This document shows, one piece after another, positions 8,323 to 18,187 of a stretch of 33,492 nt of DNA; positions within the stretch are counted from its first letter, which is position 1, and each line of letters opens with the position of its first letter. The notes under the pieces were generated by a model. It was not told where the DNA came from and searched no databases. It was given only the letters and a program-made list of their open reading frames with translations. Origin of the DNA: an uncultured Clostridia bacterium (GTDB lineage: Bacteria > Bacillota > Clostridia > TANB77 > CAG-508); contig CANPYN010000008.1 in the NCBI GenBank assembly GCA_947588635.1, forward strand, positions 1 through 33,492. The letters are read 5' to 3'. A program made the position numbers and the translations under genes.

Positions 8323-10035
8323 TTAAACACTAAGTCTATTAATAATATCTTTTACCTCATCAACTACATTTTCTGTGTTTGACTCTCTTATATCATTTTC
8401 TTGTCTTAATTTTATCTCTACTAAGTTTTCATTAATTTTTTTACCAACTGTAATTCTAATTGGAATTCCTATTAAATCTATATCATTAAATTTTACTCCA
8501 GCTCTTTCATTTCTATCATCTATTAAAGTGTCTATACCTAATTCATTAAAAATACTATATAATTTTTCTCCTTCATTATATTGTTTTTCATCCTTTGGAT
8601 TTATGACTACAATTGCAACTTTATATGGTGCTACATTTATTGGCCATATTATACCTTTTTCATCGTTATTTTGTTCAACAATTGCAGATAATATCCTTTC
8701 TAATCCTATTCCATAACATCCCATTACTACTGGATGGTTTTTGTTATCATCTCCTAAGTAATTTAATCCTAAACTTTCTGAATATTTAGTTCCTAATTTA
8801 AATGTATTTCCTATTTCAATTCCTTTTTTAAATACTAATTTTCCACCACAATTTGGGCATGTATCTCCCTCTTTTACATTAACAATATCTCCAATAAAAT
8901 CATATTTAAAATCTTTTATATTTGCATTTATATAATGATATCCCATCTTATTTGCACCACAACAAAAGTTTTTCATTCCTAAAACTTCGTTATCAATTAC
9001 AATTTTTGCTCCCTCTAAATTAATCGGTCCTGTATATCCTGGTACCGCATTTGATTTAGAAATTAATTCATCATCTGCAAAATTTATTTCATTTCCACCT
9101 AATAACTTAAGAACCTTATTTTCGTTTAATTCTCTGTCCCCTCTTATAAATAAAATAACTAAATTATTATCTATACTCATAATTAATGCTTTTACTGTTC
9201 TCTTTATATCTATTTTTAAGAATTTACTTACATCTTCTATTGTATGCGCATTTGAAGTTTCCACTAATTCTAGTTCTTTTTCGTCTTCCAAATTTTCTTC
9301 TGATTTGTTTACATTTTGACTAACCTCTAGGTTAGAAGAATAATTACAGTTATCGCAAAGTACTAGAACATCTTCTCCTATATCTGTAACAGCGTGAAAC
9401 TCTTCTGAAAGAAGTCCTCCCATTGCGCCAGTATCAGCCTTAACTACCGTATACTCAATACCTAATTCTGTAAATATCTTATGATATGCATCAAACATTT
9501 TTTTATATGATATATCTAATCCTTCATAATCTTTATCAAAACTATATGCGTCCTTCATTAAAAATTCTCTAATTCTAATTAGTCCAAGTCTAGGTCTTAT
9601 TTCATCTCTATATTTAGAACCTATTTGATAAATTGTAAAAGGTAAATCTCTGTATGATTTTACCCTACTCATCGATGCTAAAACAAATAGCTCTTCATGT
9701 GTTGGACCTAAAGCATACTCTCTATTATATCTATCATTTAACTTAAACATACTTGAACCAAAAACCGATTTTCTCCCCGTCTTTTCGAATACATCCATAG
9801 GTAATAAGGCAGGCATACTTAATTCATTGGCCCCTGCTATGTTCATGTTTTTTCGTACAATATTTTCAATGTTTTTTAATACTTTTTTACCTAAAGGCAT
9901 TTTTGCATAGATTCCATTACTTATTTTTTTTATCATTCCGCTTCTAACTAGAAGTTTACCACTAACTGAATCCTCATCTGCAATATTTTCCTTTATAGTA
10001 TAAAAAAAATCTTTACTCAATCTCATCTTTACCAC
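8323..10035 (-). CDS. proS: Prolyl-tRNA synthetase (bacterial type with INS editing domain)
   Basis: 570 aa; LGPTHEELF, YRDEIRPRLGLIRIREFLMKDAYSFD, MGCYGIGLERILSAIVEQ. Confidence 0.97.
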   Translation of the reverse strand: MVKMRLSKDFFYTIKENIADEDSVSGKLLVRSGMIKKISNGIYAKMPLGKKVLKNIENIVRKNMNIAGANELSMPALLPMDVFEKTGRKSVFGSSMFKLNDRYNREYALGPTHEELFVLASMSRVKSYRDLPFTIYQIGSKYRDEIRPRLGLIRIREFLMKDAYSFDKDYEGLDISYKKMFDAYHKIFTELGIEYTVVKADTGAMGGLLSEEFHAVTDIGEDVLVLCDNCNYSSNLEVSQNVNKSEENLEDEKELELVETSNAHTIEDVSKFLKIDIKRTVKALIMSIDNNLVILFIRGDRELNENKVLKLLGGNEINFADDELISKSNAVPGYTGPINLEGAKIVIDNEVLGMKNFCCGANKMGYHYINANIKDFKYDFIGDIVNVKEGDTCPNCGGKLVFKKGIEIGNTFKLGTKYSESLGLNYLGDDNKNHPVVMGCYGIGLERILSAIVEQNNDEKGIIWPINVAPYKVAIVVINPKDEKQYNEGEKLYSIFNELGIDTLIDDRNERAGVKFNDIDLIGIPIRITVGKKINENLVEIKLRQENDIRESNTENVVDEVKDIINRLSV

Positions 10036-10219
10036 TCACATTTCATGCATTATTTTATTATTATATGATATTACAAAAAAGCACGTTTTGTCAATATTAC
10101 ACATTGTTTTATTCCTATTGTAATTTAGAATATAGATCACTAAATTTGATTTTTTACATTTATTTGAATAACCTTATTAAATTGGTGTCATACTCTATAT
10201 ATCAAATTGGAGGATTTTA

Positions 10220-11008
10220 ATGTTTTTAAAAAATGTTTTTGAAAATTTTAAAAAATATTTATTTTTATTACAACAATTAATATTAAGAGATTTTAAAGTT
10301 AAATATAAACGATCTGTTTTGGGAATAGTTTGGAGTTTATTATATCCATTATTAACAATGGCTGTACTAGCGATTGTTTTTTCTAATGTATTTAAATTTA
10401 GTACTCCAGGGGTTAATTATCTAGTATATCTAATGAGTGGTCTAATTATGTTTAATTATTTTACAGAAGCATCAAACTTATCAATGAGTTCAGTAGTAGC
10501 TAACTTCTCTTTACTAAATAAAATATATATTCCAAAATATATATTTCCTCTTTCTAAATGCTTATTCGTTGGAATTAATTTTTTATTAACATTAATTCCT
10601 TTATATATAGTGATATTTGCCACTGGAACGGGTATTAATATACATCACCTATTGTTGCCTTTTTCATTTGCATGTTTATTCATGTTTACACTAGGTATGG
10701 GATTAATACTTGCAACTATCTCAGTATTTTTAAGAGATATGTTCTATATCTATGGAATAATAACAATGATATGGACATACTTAACGCCTATTATGTATGA
10801 CATTACACTTATCTCTACAAAACTACAACCATTCCTCAAACTAAATCCAATGTACCATTATATAAATTTTGCCAGGGAAATTATATTATATAATCAAAAT
10901 CCTCAACCATTTACATGGATAGTGTGTATACTATCTTCATTGTTAATACTAGTTTTAGGAATAGTAGTATTTAAGAAAAATCAAGATAAATTTATATATT
11001 ATGTTTAG
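10220..11008 (+). CDS. ABC-2 type polysaccharide/teichoic acid exporter permease (TagG/Wzm-like)
   Basis: 262 aa; LILRDFKVKYKRSVLGIVWSLLYPLLTMAVLAIVFSNVF typical of polysaccharide ABC-2 permeases; followed by the cognate ATPase. Confidence 0.92.
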   Translation: MFLKNVFENFKKYLFLLQQLILRDFKVKYKRSVLGIVWSLLYPLLTMAVLAIVFSNVFKFSTPGVNYLVYLMSGLIMFNYFTEASNLSMSSVVANFSLLNKIYIPKYIFPLSKCLFVGINFLLTLIPLYIVIFATGTGINIHHLLLPFSFACLFMFTLGMGLILATISVFLRDMFYIYGIITMIWTYLTPIMYDITLISTKLQPFLKLNPMYHYINFAREIILYNQNPQPFTWIVCILSSLLILVLGIVVFKKNQDKFIYYV

Positions 11009-11017
11009 GAGGTTATA

Positions 11018-11752
11018 ATGATAAAAGTTAATAATGTTTCTATGAAATTTAATTTAGGTATTGAAAAAAACTTTTCTCTTAAACAATTTTTTATAGATCT
11101 TTTTAAGTCTAAAAAAAAAGAAAAAAATGAATTTTGGGCATTATCAGATATAAATTTTGAAGTAAAAAAGGGACAGGTAATTGGTTTCATTGGTAATAAT
11201 GGTGCCGGCAAATCTACTCTGCTCAAAATTATAGCTGGAGTAATGAAACCAACAAAAGGAAATGTGGAAATATATGGTAACATTTGTCCAATGATTGAAC
11301 TTGGTGCAGGTTTTGATATGGATTTAACAGCTAGGGAAAATATTTATTTAAATGGTGCCGTTTTAGGTTATTCTAAAAATTTTATAAAAGAAAAATTTGA
11401 TGAAATAGTTGATTTTTCTGAATTAAAAGACTTTCTTGACGTTCCTGTTAGGAATTTTTCCTCCGGTATGGTAGCAAGACTTGCATTTTCTATCGCTACT
11501 GTTGTAGACCCAGAAATTCTAATAGTGGATGAAATCCTATCAGTTGGTGACTTAGCATTTCAACAAAAAAGTGAGAAAAAAATGAAAGAATTAATTAATG
11601 GTGGAACAACTGTGCTATTTGTATCTCATTCAATAAATCAAATTAAAGAATTATGTGATAAAGTTGTTTGGCTACAAAAAGGTAAAATATTTAAAATGGG
11701 TAATTCAGAGGAAATCTGCACAGAATACGAAAAAAAAGTATTAGAAAAATAG
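11018..11752 (+). CDS. ABC transporter ATPase (TagH/Wzt-like)
   Basis: Walker A GNNGAGKST, signature FSSGM, Walker B ILIVDEILSVGD. Confidence 0.93.
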   Translation: MIKVNNVSMKFNLGIEKNFSLKQFFIDLFKSKKKEKNEFWALSDINFEVKKGQVIGFIGNNGAGKSTLLKIIAGVMKPTKGNVEIYGNICPMIELGAGFDMDLTARENIYLNGAVLGYSKNFIKEKFDEIVDFSELKDFLDVPVRNFSSGMVARLAFSIATVVDPEILIVDEILSVGDLAFQQKSEKKMKELINGGTTVLFVSHSINQIKELCDKVVWLQKGKIFKMGNSEEICTEYEKKVLEK

Positions 11753-11762
11753 GAGATTACAA

Positions 11763-13790
11763 ATGAGTAAAATAAAAAATGTTATTAAAAAAACAAAAAA
11801 TTATTATCAATATTATGGTTTTAAAAAAACTTGTGGTGCAATTTGGTATCAAATAAAAATAAGAATTTTTAAAAGAAAATCCTATATTGATATGACTGAA
11901 AAATATAAAAATTTTAATTTGAATATAAAAGAAAAAAAAGATTATGCAATTTATAAAAAAAATAAGAATATTTTTATATTTGCAACAGTGCCTTATTTTG
12001 ATGTTGGAGGTGGTCAACGTAGCGCACAACTTGCTAAAATATTTAACAAAATGGGATTTTCTATTTATTACATTTATGCCTATGAATGTGCAGAGTCAAA
12101 TATTCCAATGATCTCTATCCCCTCAGTTTATCATAAATATATTGAAAATGCTAAATATGAGGAAATATCCAATTATGCAAACGAAAATGATATTTTTATT
12201 TTTGAAGCCCCAATCAAATTATTTGAAAAATTTCTAGGCTTAGCAATACTTAAAAAATGTAAAGTTGTATATGAAAATATAGATAATTGGGAAACCTCTC
12301 TAGGAGATATGTTTTTTAGTAAAGATACTCTTAAATTAATGCTAATTAATGCAGATATGATTATTTCCACTGCTAATAAATTAGTAGAGCAAACTCAAAA
12401 CTATATAAAAAAATATTGTAACAACTTAAAACCTGTTTATTATTTACCAAATGCTGTTGATGATGAATTATTTGATCCTAGGAAACAATATACAAAACCA
12501 GATGATTTAATATTAGGAGTAAAAACTTTATTATATTATGGCTCACTTTGGGGAGAATGGTTTGATTGGGATATTATAAAAAAAGTGGCAAATAGCAGTG
12601 AAAATATCTCTATTAACCTAATAGGAGATTATAGTAGTATAAAACATATAAAACAAGAAATGCCATCAAATGTACATTTTTTGGGTATAAAAAAGCAAGA
12701 GGAATTGCCCTCTTATTTAAAGTATTCTGATTTTGCTATTTTACCTTTTAAAACAGGTAAAATAGGAGACTACGTTTCTCCTTTAAAAATATTTGAATAT
12801 ATTTCAATGAATAAAGAAATACTAGCAACTAATTTACCAGATATTCAAAATTATCCTAAAACATTTATTTCTTCTAAGCCTGAGGACTGGATTAAAAAAA
12901 TAGATATATCCAATACAAAAAAAATCTCTGAGCAATCTATAGCAGAAAGGGACCTATTTATAAATAATAATAATTGGTACAGTAGATGTTCCAAAATACT
13001 AGATATCCTATTCCCTATAAATAGCAAACAATTACAAAATGATGCTTATAACAACTTATCAATAGTTATCTTAAATTATAATAATAAAAATGTTATTTTT
13101 AAATGTATTGATACTCTCTATTACTATAAAGATAGATATAATTACCAAATTATTGTCGTTGATAATATGAGTACAGACGGCTCATATGAAATTCTAGAAA
13201 AAGATTATCAAGATAAAATTACATTAATACGAAATAAAAAAAATGGTTGTTCCTCTGGAAGAAATTTAGGTGTTCAAAACGCAACTGGAAAATATATCCT
13301 GTTTTTAGATAGTGATGAATGGATATTAAATAAATATTGGTTAGATAATTATACAAATATTTTATTAGAAAACAAACAAGTAGGCGCTATTGGATGGGGT
13401 GCTGGGTGGTTTAATAAATTAGGCTTTGCTTATAAGGTAGTAGATTCCTATGAATTTAAATATATGGATCCTAATATGATTGCTAGAAATGATATAGGAT
13501 ATTTAGCAACTTGTGGATTTATTATTTCAAAAGAATTATTTGAAAAAATAGATAGATTTGATTTAAATTATGATCCTACATGTTATGAAGATACTGATCT
13601 ATCCTTAAAAATCAGACACTATGGTAAAGAAATTTACTATTCTACACATTTGGGAGTAGGACATCTTCCTCATCAAACAACCAAAAGTGGAACAGAGGCT
13701 CATAATAAATTAATTAAGAAAAAAGGAGAATATTTCTTAAATAAATGGAGAAAAATTGATAATAATTTAATTTTTAAATATATAAAATAA
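11763..13790 (+). CDS. Two-domain glycosyltransferase (N-terminal GT-B-like, C-terminal GT2)
   Basis: N-terminal half with LLYYGSLWGEWFDWDIIKKVA...LPFKTGKIGDYVSPLKIFEY; C-terminal half LSIVILNYNNKNVIFKCIDTLYYY...IIVVDNMSTDGS...LFLDSDEW. Confidence 0.85.
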   Translation: MSKIKNVIKKTKNYYQYYGFKKTCGAIWYQIKIRIFKRKSYIDMTEKYKNFNLNIKEKKDYAIYKKNKNIFIFATVPYFDVGGGQRSAQLAKIFNKMGFSIYYIYAYECAESNIPMISIPSVYHKYIENAKYEEISNYANENDIFIFEAPIKLFEKFLGLAILKKCKVVYENIDNWETSLGDMFFSKDTLKLMLINADMIISTANKLVEQTQNYIKKYCNNLKPVYYLPNAVDDELFDPRKQYTKPDDLILGVKTLLYYGSLWGEWFDWDIIKKVANSSENISINLIGDYSSIKHIKQEMPSNVHFLGIKKQEELPSYLKYSDFAILPFKTGKIGDYVSPLKIFEYISMNKEILATNLPDIQNYPKTFISSKPEDWIKKIDISNTKKISEQSIAERDLFINNNNWYSRCSKILDILFPINSKQLQNDAYNNLSIVILNYNNKNVIFKCIDTLYYYKDRYNYQIIVVDNMSTDGSYEILEKDYQDKITLIRNKKNGCSSGRNLGVQNATGKYILFLDSDEWILNKYWLDNYTNILLENKQVGAIGWGAGWFNKLGFAYKVVDSYEFKYMDPNMIARNDIGYLATCGFIISKELFEKIDRFDLNYDPTCYEDTDLSLKIRHYGKEIYYSTHLGVGHLPHQTTKSGTEAHNKLIKKKGEYFLNKWRKIDNNLIFKYIK

Positions 13791-13800
13791 GGAGATTTTA

Positions 13801-15603
13801 ATGCAAAAAAATATATCAAATATTTTTTATAATTATATAAAACCTTTTATTATTTTAATATTTATTTTCATATTAGAATTAGGTATTTTATCTGAGTTTA
13901 ATTATGATTTTAATATTATATATTTTTATAATAATAGTTATTTGTATATTATTTTATTTATAGCATTTTATTATTTATTAAAAAATACCATTATATTTAA
14001 TGAAAAAAGATTAAACATAATTGTTGGAATTTTTTCATTTATAATAGCCCTTATTTATATTTTAAGTTATATGACCTCACACTATTTTTTAAAGGGTATT
14101 TCTCCTAGTTCAACAAAATTTATATTTTTTATTACAGTAAAACTTTTTGCAATATTTTTATTATTTTTTATTATTATTAAATTATTTTATAAAAAAATAA
14201 ATAATATAAAACAAAATTCAAATAAAGAATATAAATTTTTTACTAATAATAAACAATCATTTTTTTTAATAGCATTATTAATATTTATTGCATATATTCC
14301 ATACTTAATTAACAGTTTGCCAGGAAATTTAAATTACGATTTTATAGTACAAATAAATCAAGCTTTAAATAATGCAGCCCTTACAAATCATCATCCATAT
14401 GTTCACACATTATTTATTAAATTATGTTTAATTTTAGGAAAATTGCTAAACAGCTATAATATTGGCATATTAATTTATACTTTATTTCAAGTAATATTAT
14501 CGTGTTTTACTTTTTCATTTATTATTTATTATATGGCAAATAAAAAAGTAAAAATAAAATTCAGATTATTTACATTATTATTTTTTATGCTGTTTCCAAT
14601 TTATCCTTTATATAGTACGTGGCTTACAAAAGATATTATTTTTTCTTTATTTATTACTTTAATTACTATTGGAATTATAGAATTATGTACAAATAAAGAA
14701 ATTATTAAATCAAATAAATATATTTTTTTTATGATATTAGTTTTTCTTTTAGCCATGTTATCTAGAAAAAATGGAATTTATATTATTTTAATATTATTTC
14801 CAATTACATTAATATATTGTAAAAAAAATTGGTCAAGAATACTTATTATGTTTGTTATTCCAATATTAATATTTATAATTATTGATATTCCTATTAGGAA
14901 ATCACTTGGTATATTAGATGGATCTAAGGCAGAAATGTATTCCATCTCATCTCAGCAAATGGCTAGAATATATAAATATGAATTTCAAAATTTAACATCA
15001 CAACAAAAAGAAACCATAGAATCTTATATAATGTCAGATAATATACATGAGCTATATAATCCCCTTATTGCTGACCCAATAAAAGGAATTCTAAATATTG
15101 AAAAAATAAATTCTAATAAATTAGAGTTGTTAAAATTTAATTTAGAATTGCTAATAAAATATCCAATACGAAGTATTGAATCTTTCCTTTGTACAACATA
15201 TCGTTTTTATTATTTAGATAATGATGGTGCAAAAGGATTAGAAAATTTTAAAACTGACTCCTCAGCACTAATACCCAATATGCTACCAAGTGATACAAAT
15301 ATAAGAAATGATTTTTATAATATTAATTTTATAAATGTAATAAATGATAAAATTTATGAAAATGACATGCCTTTACTATCAACAATGACTAATCCTGGTT
15401 TTTACTTTAATTTATTAATAATATGTTTTGGATATTTAATATATAAAAAAAATTATAAATATATTTTAGGTTTTATGCCATTATTACTTGTATTATTAAC
15501 ACAACTCGCTGGTCCAATGGTAGACATTAGATATGTTTACAGTCTTTTTACATGCACACCAATATTAGTTGCCTTAACATTATATGTAAAGGAGTCAAGA
15601 TGA
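13801..15603 (+). CDS. Polytopic membrane protein (DUF6020-like), paralogue A
   Basis: Many hydrophobic segments; shares PGNLNYDFIVQINQALNNAALTNHHPYVHTLFIKL and IRYVYSLFTCTPILVALTL with the 20030..21802 ORF. Confidence 0.65.
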   Translation: MQKNISNIFYNYIKPFIILIFIFILELGILSEFNYDFNIIYFYNNSYLYIILFIAFYYLLKNTIIFNEKRLNIIVGIFSFIIALIYILSYMTSHYFLKGISPSSTKFIFFITVKLFAIFLLFFIIIKLFYKKINNIKQNSNKEYKFFTNNKQSFFLIALLIFIAYIPYLINSLPGNLNYDFIVQINQALNNAALTNHHPYVHTLFIKLCLILGKLLNSYNIGILIYTLFQVILSCFTFSFIIYYMANKKVKIKFRLFTLLFFMLFPIYPLYSTWLTKDIIFSLFITLITIGIIELCTNKEIIKSNKYIFFMILVFLLAMLSRKNGIYIILILFPITLIYCKKNWSRILIMFVIPILIFIIIDIPIRKSLGILDGSKAEMYSISSQQMARIYKYEFQNLTSQQKETIESYIMSDNIHELYNPLIADPIKGILNIEKINSNKLELLKFNLELLIKYPIRSIESFLCTTYRFYYLDNDGAKGLENFKTDSSALIPNMLPSDTNIRNDFYNINFINVINDKIYENDMPLLSTMTNPGFYFNLLIICFGYLIYKKNYKYILGFMPLLLVLLTQLAGPMVDIRYVYSLFTCTPILVALTLYVKESR

Positions 15604-16884
15604 AAGAAAAATTTTTAAGAATACTAGCTATTTTAAAAAAAGATGGATTATATTTAACTTTTAAAAAAATTTATAAATATATAAAATCTAAATATTTAGC
15701 AAAATTAAATATATTTTCTTATTTAAATATTATATTTCATTATCAAGAATATTCAAAAATGTTTGATAAATTACTAAATGGTGGATACCATAGAATAATA
15801 ATATGGAAAAGTACATTTGGTTGGAATGTTCCTCTATTTCAAAGACCTCAACATATTTCAATGAATTTAGCAAAGCAAAACTGTTTAATTTTTTATGAAG
15901 TTACTACTATGACTGATAAAGTAAAAAATATGAGAAAAATAAATGATAATTTATATTTAATAAATTTTAATAATATTCCTATTAAAAAATTATTATTTTC
16001 AAAATTAGAAAAAAAGAATATTCCAAAATATATCCAAATCTATTCAACAGATTTTAATATGTCTTTAAAAAAATTAAAACGATATATTAATAACGGATTT
16101 AAAATAATATATGAATATATTGATGATCTAAGTCCAGAAATAATAGGAACAAATAAACTCCCTAAAAATCAAATTGATAAATATAATTACATGTTGCAAG
16201 ATACTAAAAATATTTTTGTAATAGTTACTGCAACTGAACTAGAAAAAGATATTCTAAAAAAAAGAGGAAAAGAAAAAATGGCCTTTGCTTGTAATGGTGT
16301 TGATTTTGAACATTTTCAAAATGTAGATAAGAATTTTAATTTTGAAAATAAATATCAAATTATCCTTGATTCAAATAAGCCAATTATACGGGTATTATGG
16401 AGCACTTGCAAGTTGGTTTGATTATAATTTAATAATATATTTAGCAAAACAAAGGCCTCAATATAATATTGTTTTATTTGGGATAAAATATGATGATTCC
16501 TTAGATAAATATAATATAAATAATTATTCAAATATATTTTTTTTAGGAGCAAAAAATTATAGTATATTACAAAATTATGCATCAAAATTTAATGTCTGTA
16601 TTATTCCATTTTTAATAAATAGCATTACAAAAGCAACTTCTCCAGTTAAATTATTTGAATATATGGCACTGGGAAAACCTATTGTTACTACAGCAATGAC
16701 AGAATGTAAAAAGTATAAATCTGTTTTTATATCAAATAATTATAATGAATTCATAAAATTAATAGATAATTGTGTAAACCTTAAAGACGAAACCTATTTT
16801 AAATTATTAACTAAAGAAGCCTTGCAAAATACTTGGTATGAAAAGGCCAAAATCATAGTAAATCTTTTAAAAAATTTTGAATAA
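15600..16884 (+). CDS. GT-B-like glycosyltransferase, expressed only via a +1 frameshift at CGG (16389-16391)
   Basis: ORFs 15552..16421 (likely start ATG 15600) and 16342..16884 join as ...YQIILDSNKPII-[skip C]-GYYGALASWFDYNLIIYLAKQRP...SPVKLFEYMALGKPIVTT. Length 1285 = 3x428+1. Confidence 0.85.
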
Positions 16885-16907
16885 TTTTTATCGATTGGAG
16901 GTAGGAT

Positions 16908-18179
16908 ATTATAAATAAGAAAGATGTAGCAATAGTTATAGAAAATTTAATTCAATTTCAATATATAGAAAAAGGAATTAAAACATTATTAAATAATAAC
17001 ATTTCTTTAGATATATATATTCCTAAATCAAAATATACAGACGGCTTTGATGCTTTATTTGATACTACGTATAATTATTTATTAAAAAATAATTATACAC
17101 CTAAAAGAAAGCCAGATGATATAAATTATAAAATATTATTAGAACCATATCCAACAGATAAATACTTTAGTATTAATCATATATATAGAATTAAATTTCC
17201 TTATGGTCTAATTACTTCAAAACCTAATCCCTGTCTGCAACCTGATTGGAACATATATTATGATGCAATATTGTGTCATAGTAAATATGAAGCCTCATAC
17301 TTTAAGGTGTTTTCTAATCCCATTGTTATTGGTAGCCTAAAATATAAATCTATAAAATCACATTCAAACCATAAAAAGCCAACTCTTTTATATTTACCAA
17401 CTTATGGTGAATTAAGTTCGATTGATGAATTAACGACTACACTTAACGGATTAAAATCAGATTACTATGTAATTACAAAATTTCATCATGGGACAAGTTT
17501 TCTAAACAATGAAAAAAAGAGATTAGAGGCTTTAAAAAATGTAGTAAATGAATGGTATGATTTAAACACTAATTTATCTGATTTATTATCTAAATCAGAT
17601 GTGGTTTTATCTGACAATTCCTCTGCAATTTTTGAAGCATTATATAATAATATACCTGTAGCAATTTTTTCAAATAATATTAATAAAAAATTAGGAGATT
17701 TTAATACACTTCAAAATGATTTAGTTCAATCAAATATCTTACCATATACTAATCAAACAAAAAATATCCCAGAAATTTTGTCTTTAGCTCGTTCTAATGA
17801 ATATAGAAACAAACAAAATAATATAAAAGAAAAATTATTCTATTTTTCTGATAACGCAGAAAATGAATTTTTAACTGTAATTAAAAATTATTTAACTGAT
17901 AATATAAATCTAAAATATAAACAGCTTCATGATATTTTGGTAAATGACTATATTTTAAAAAATAATTTAATTGAAAATATAAATAAAAAAAACGAATTAT
18001 TACTTAATAAAATATCACAAAAAGAGCACGACAATTTGATTTTACAAAATACTATTAATTCTTTAAATAGTACGATTGAATATCAAAACAAAATTATATT
18101 AAACTATAAAAATGGAAAATTATACAAACTAGCAGAAAAAATTTATACGATTTATTTTAAAATTTTAAAAAATAATTAG
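16908..18179 (+). CDS. CDP-glycerol glycerophosphotransferase-like (TagB/TagF-like) protein with probable ATT start
   Basis: ORF track starts at 17271, but the frame is open and coding-like from 16908 (SD ggagg at 16897-16901, then ATT). LLYLPTYGELSSIDELT, LSDLLSKSDVVLSDNSSAIFEALYNNIPVAIF resemble this transferase superfamily. Confidence 0.7.
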   Translation: MINKKDVAIVIENLIQFQYIEKGIKTLLNNNISLDIYIPKSKYTDGFDALFDTTYNYLLKNNYTPKRKPDDINYKILLEPYPTDKYFSINHIYRIKFPYGLITSKPNPCLQPDWNIYYDAILCHSKYEASYFKVFSNPIVIGSLKYKSIKSHSNHKKPTLLYLPTYGELSSIDELTTTLNGLKSDYYVITKFHHGTSFLNNEKKRLEALKNVVNEWYDLNTNLSDLLSKSDVVLSDNSSAIFEALYNNIPVAIFSNNINKKLGDFNTLQNDLVQSNILPYTNQTKNIPEILSLARSNEYRNKQNNIKEKLFYFSDNAENEFLTVIKNYLTDNINLKYKQLHDILVNDYILKNNLIENINKKNELLLNKISQKEHDNLILQNTINSLNSTIEYQNKIILNYKNGKLYKLAEKIYTIYFKILKNN

Positions 18180-18187
18180 GAGAATTT

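Noticed and set aside
7784-8333. Plus-strand ORFs 7784..8062 and 7971..8333
   Set aside because: Antisense to FprA; low-complexity hydrophobic translations typical of the reverse strand of AT-rich genes.
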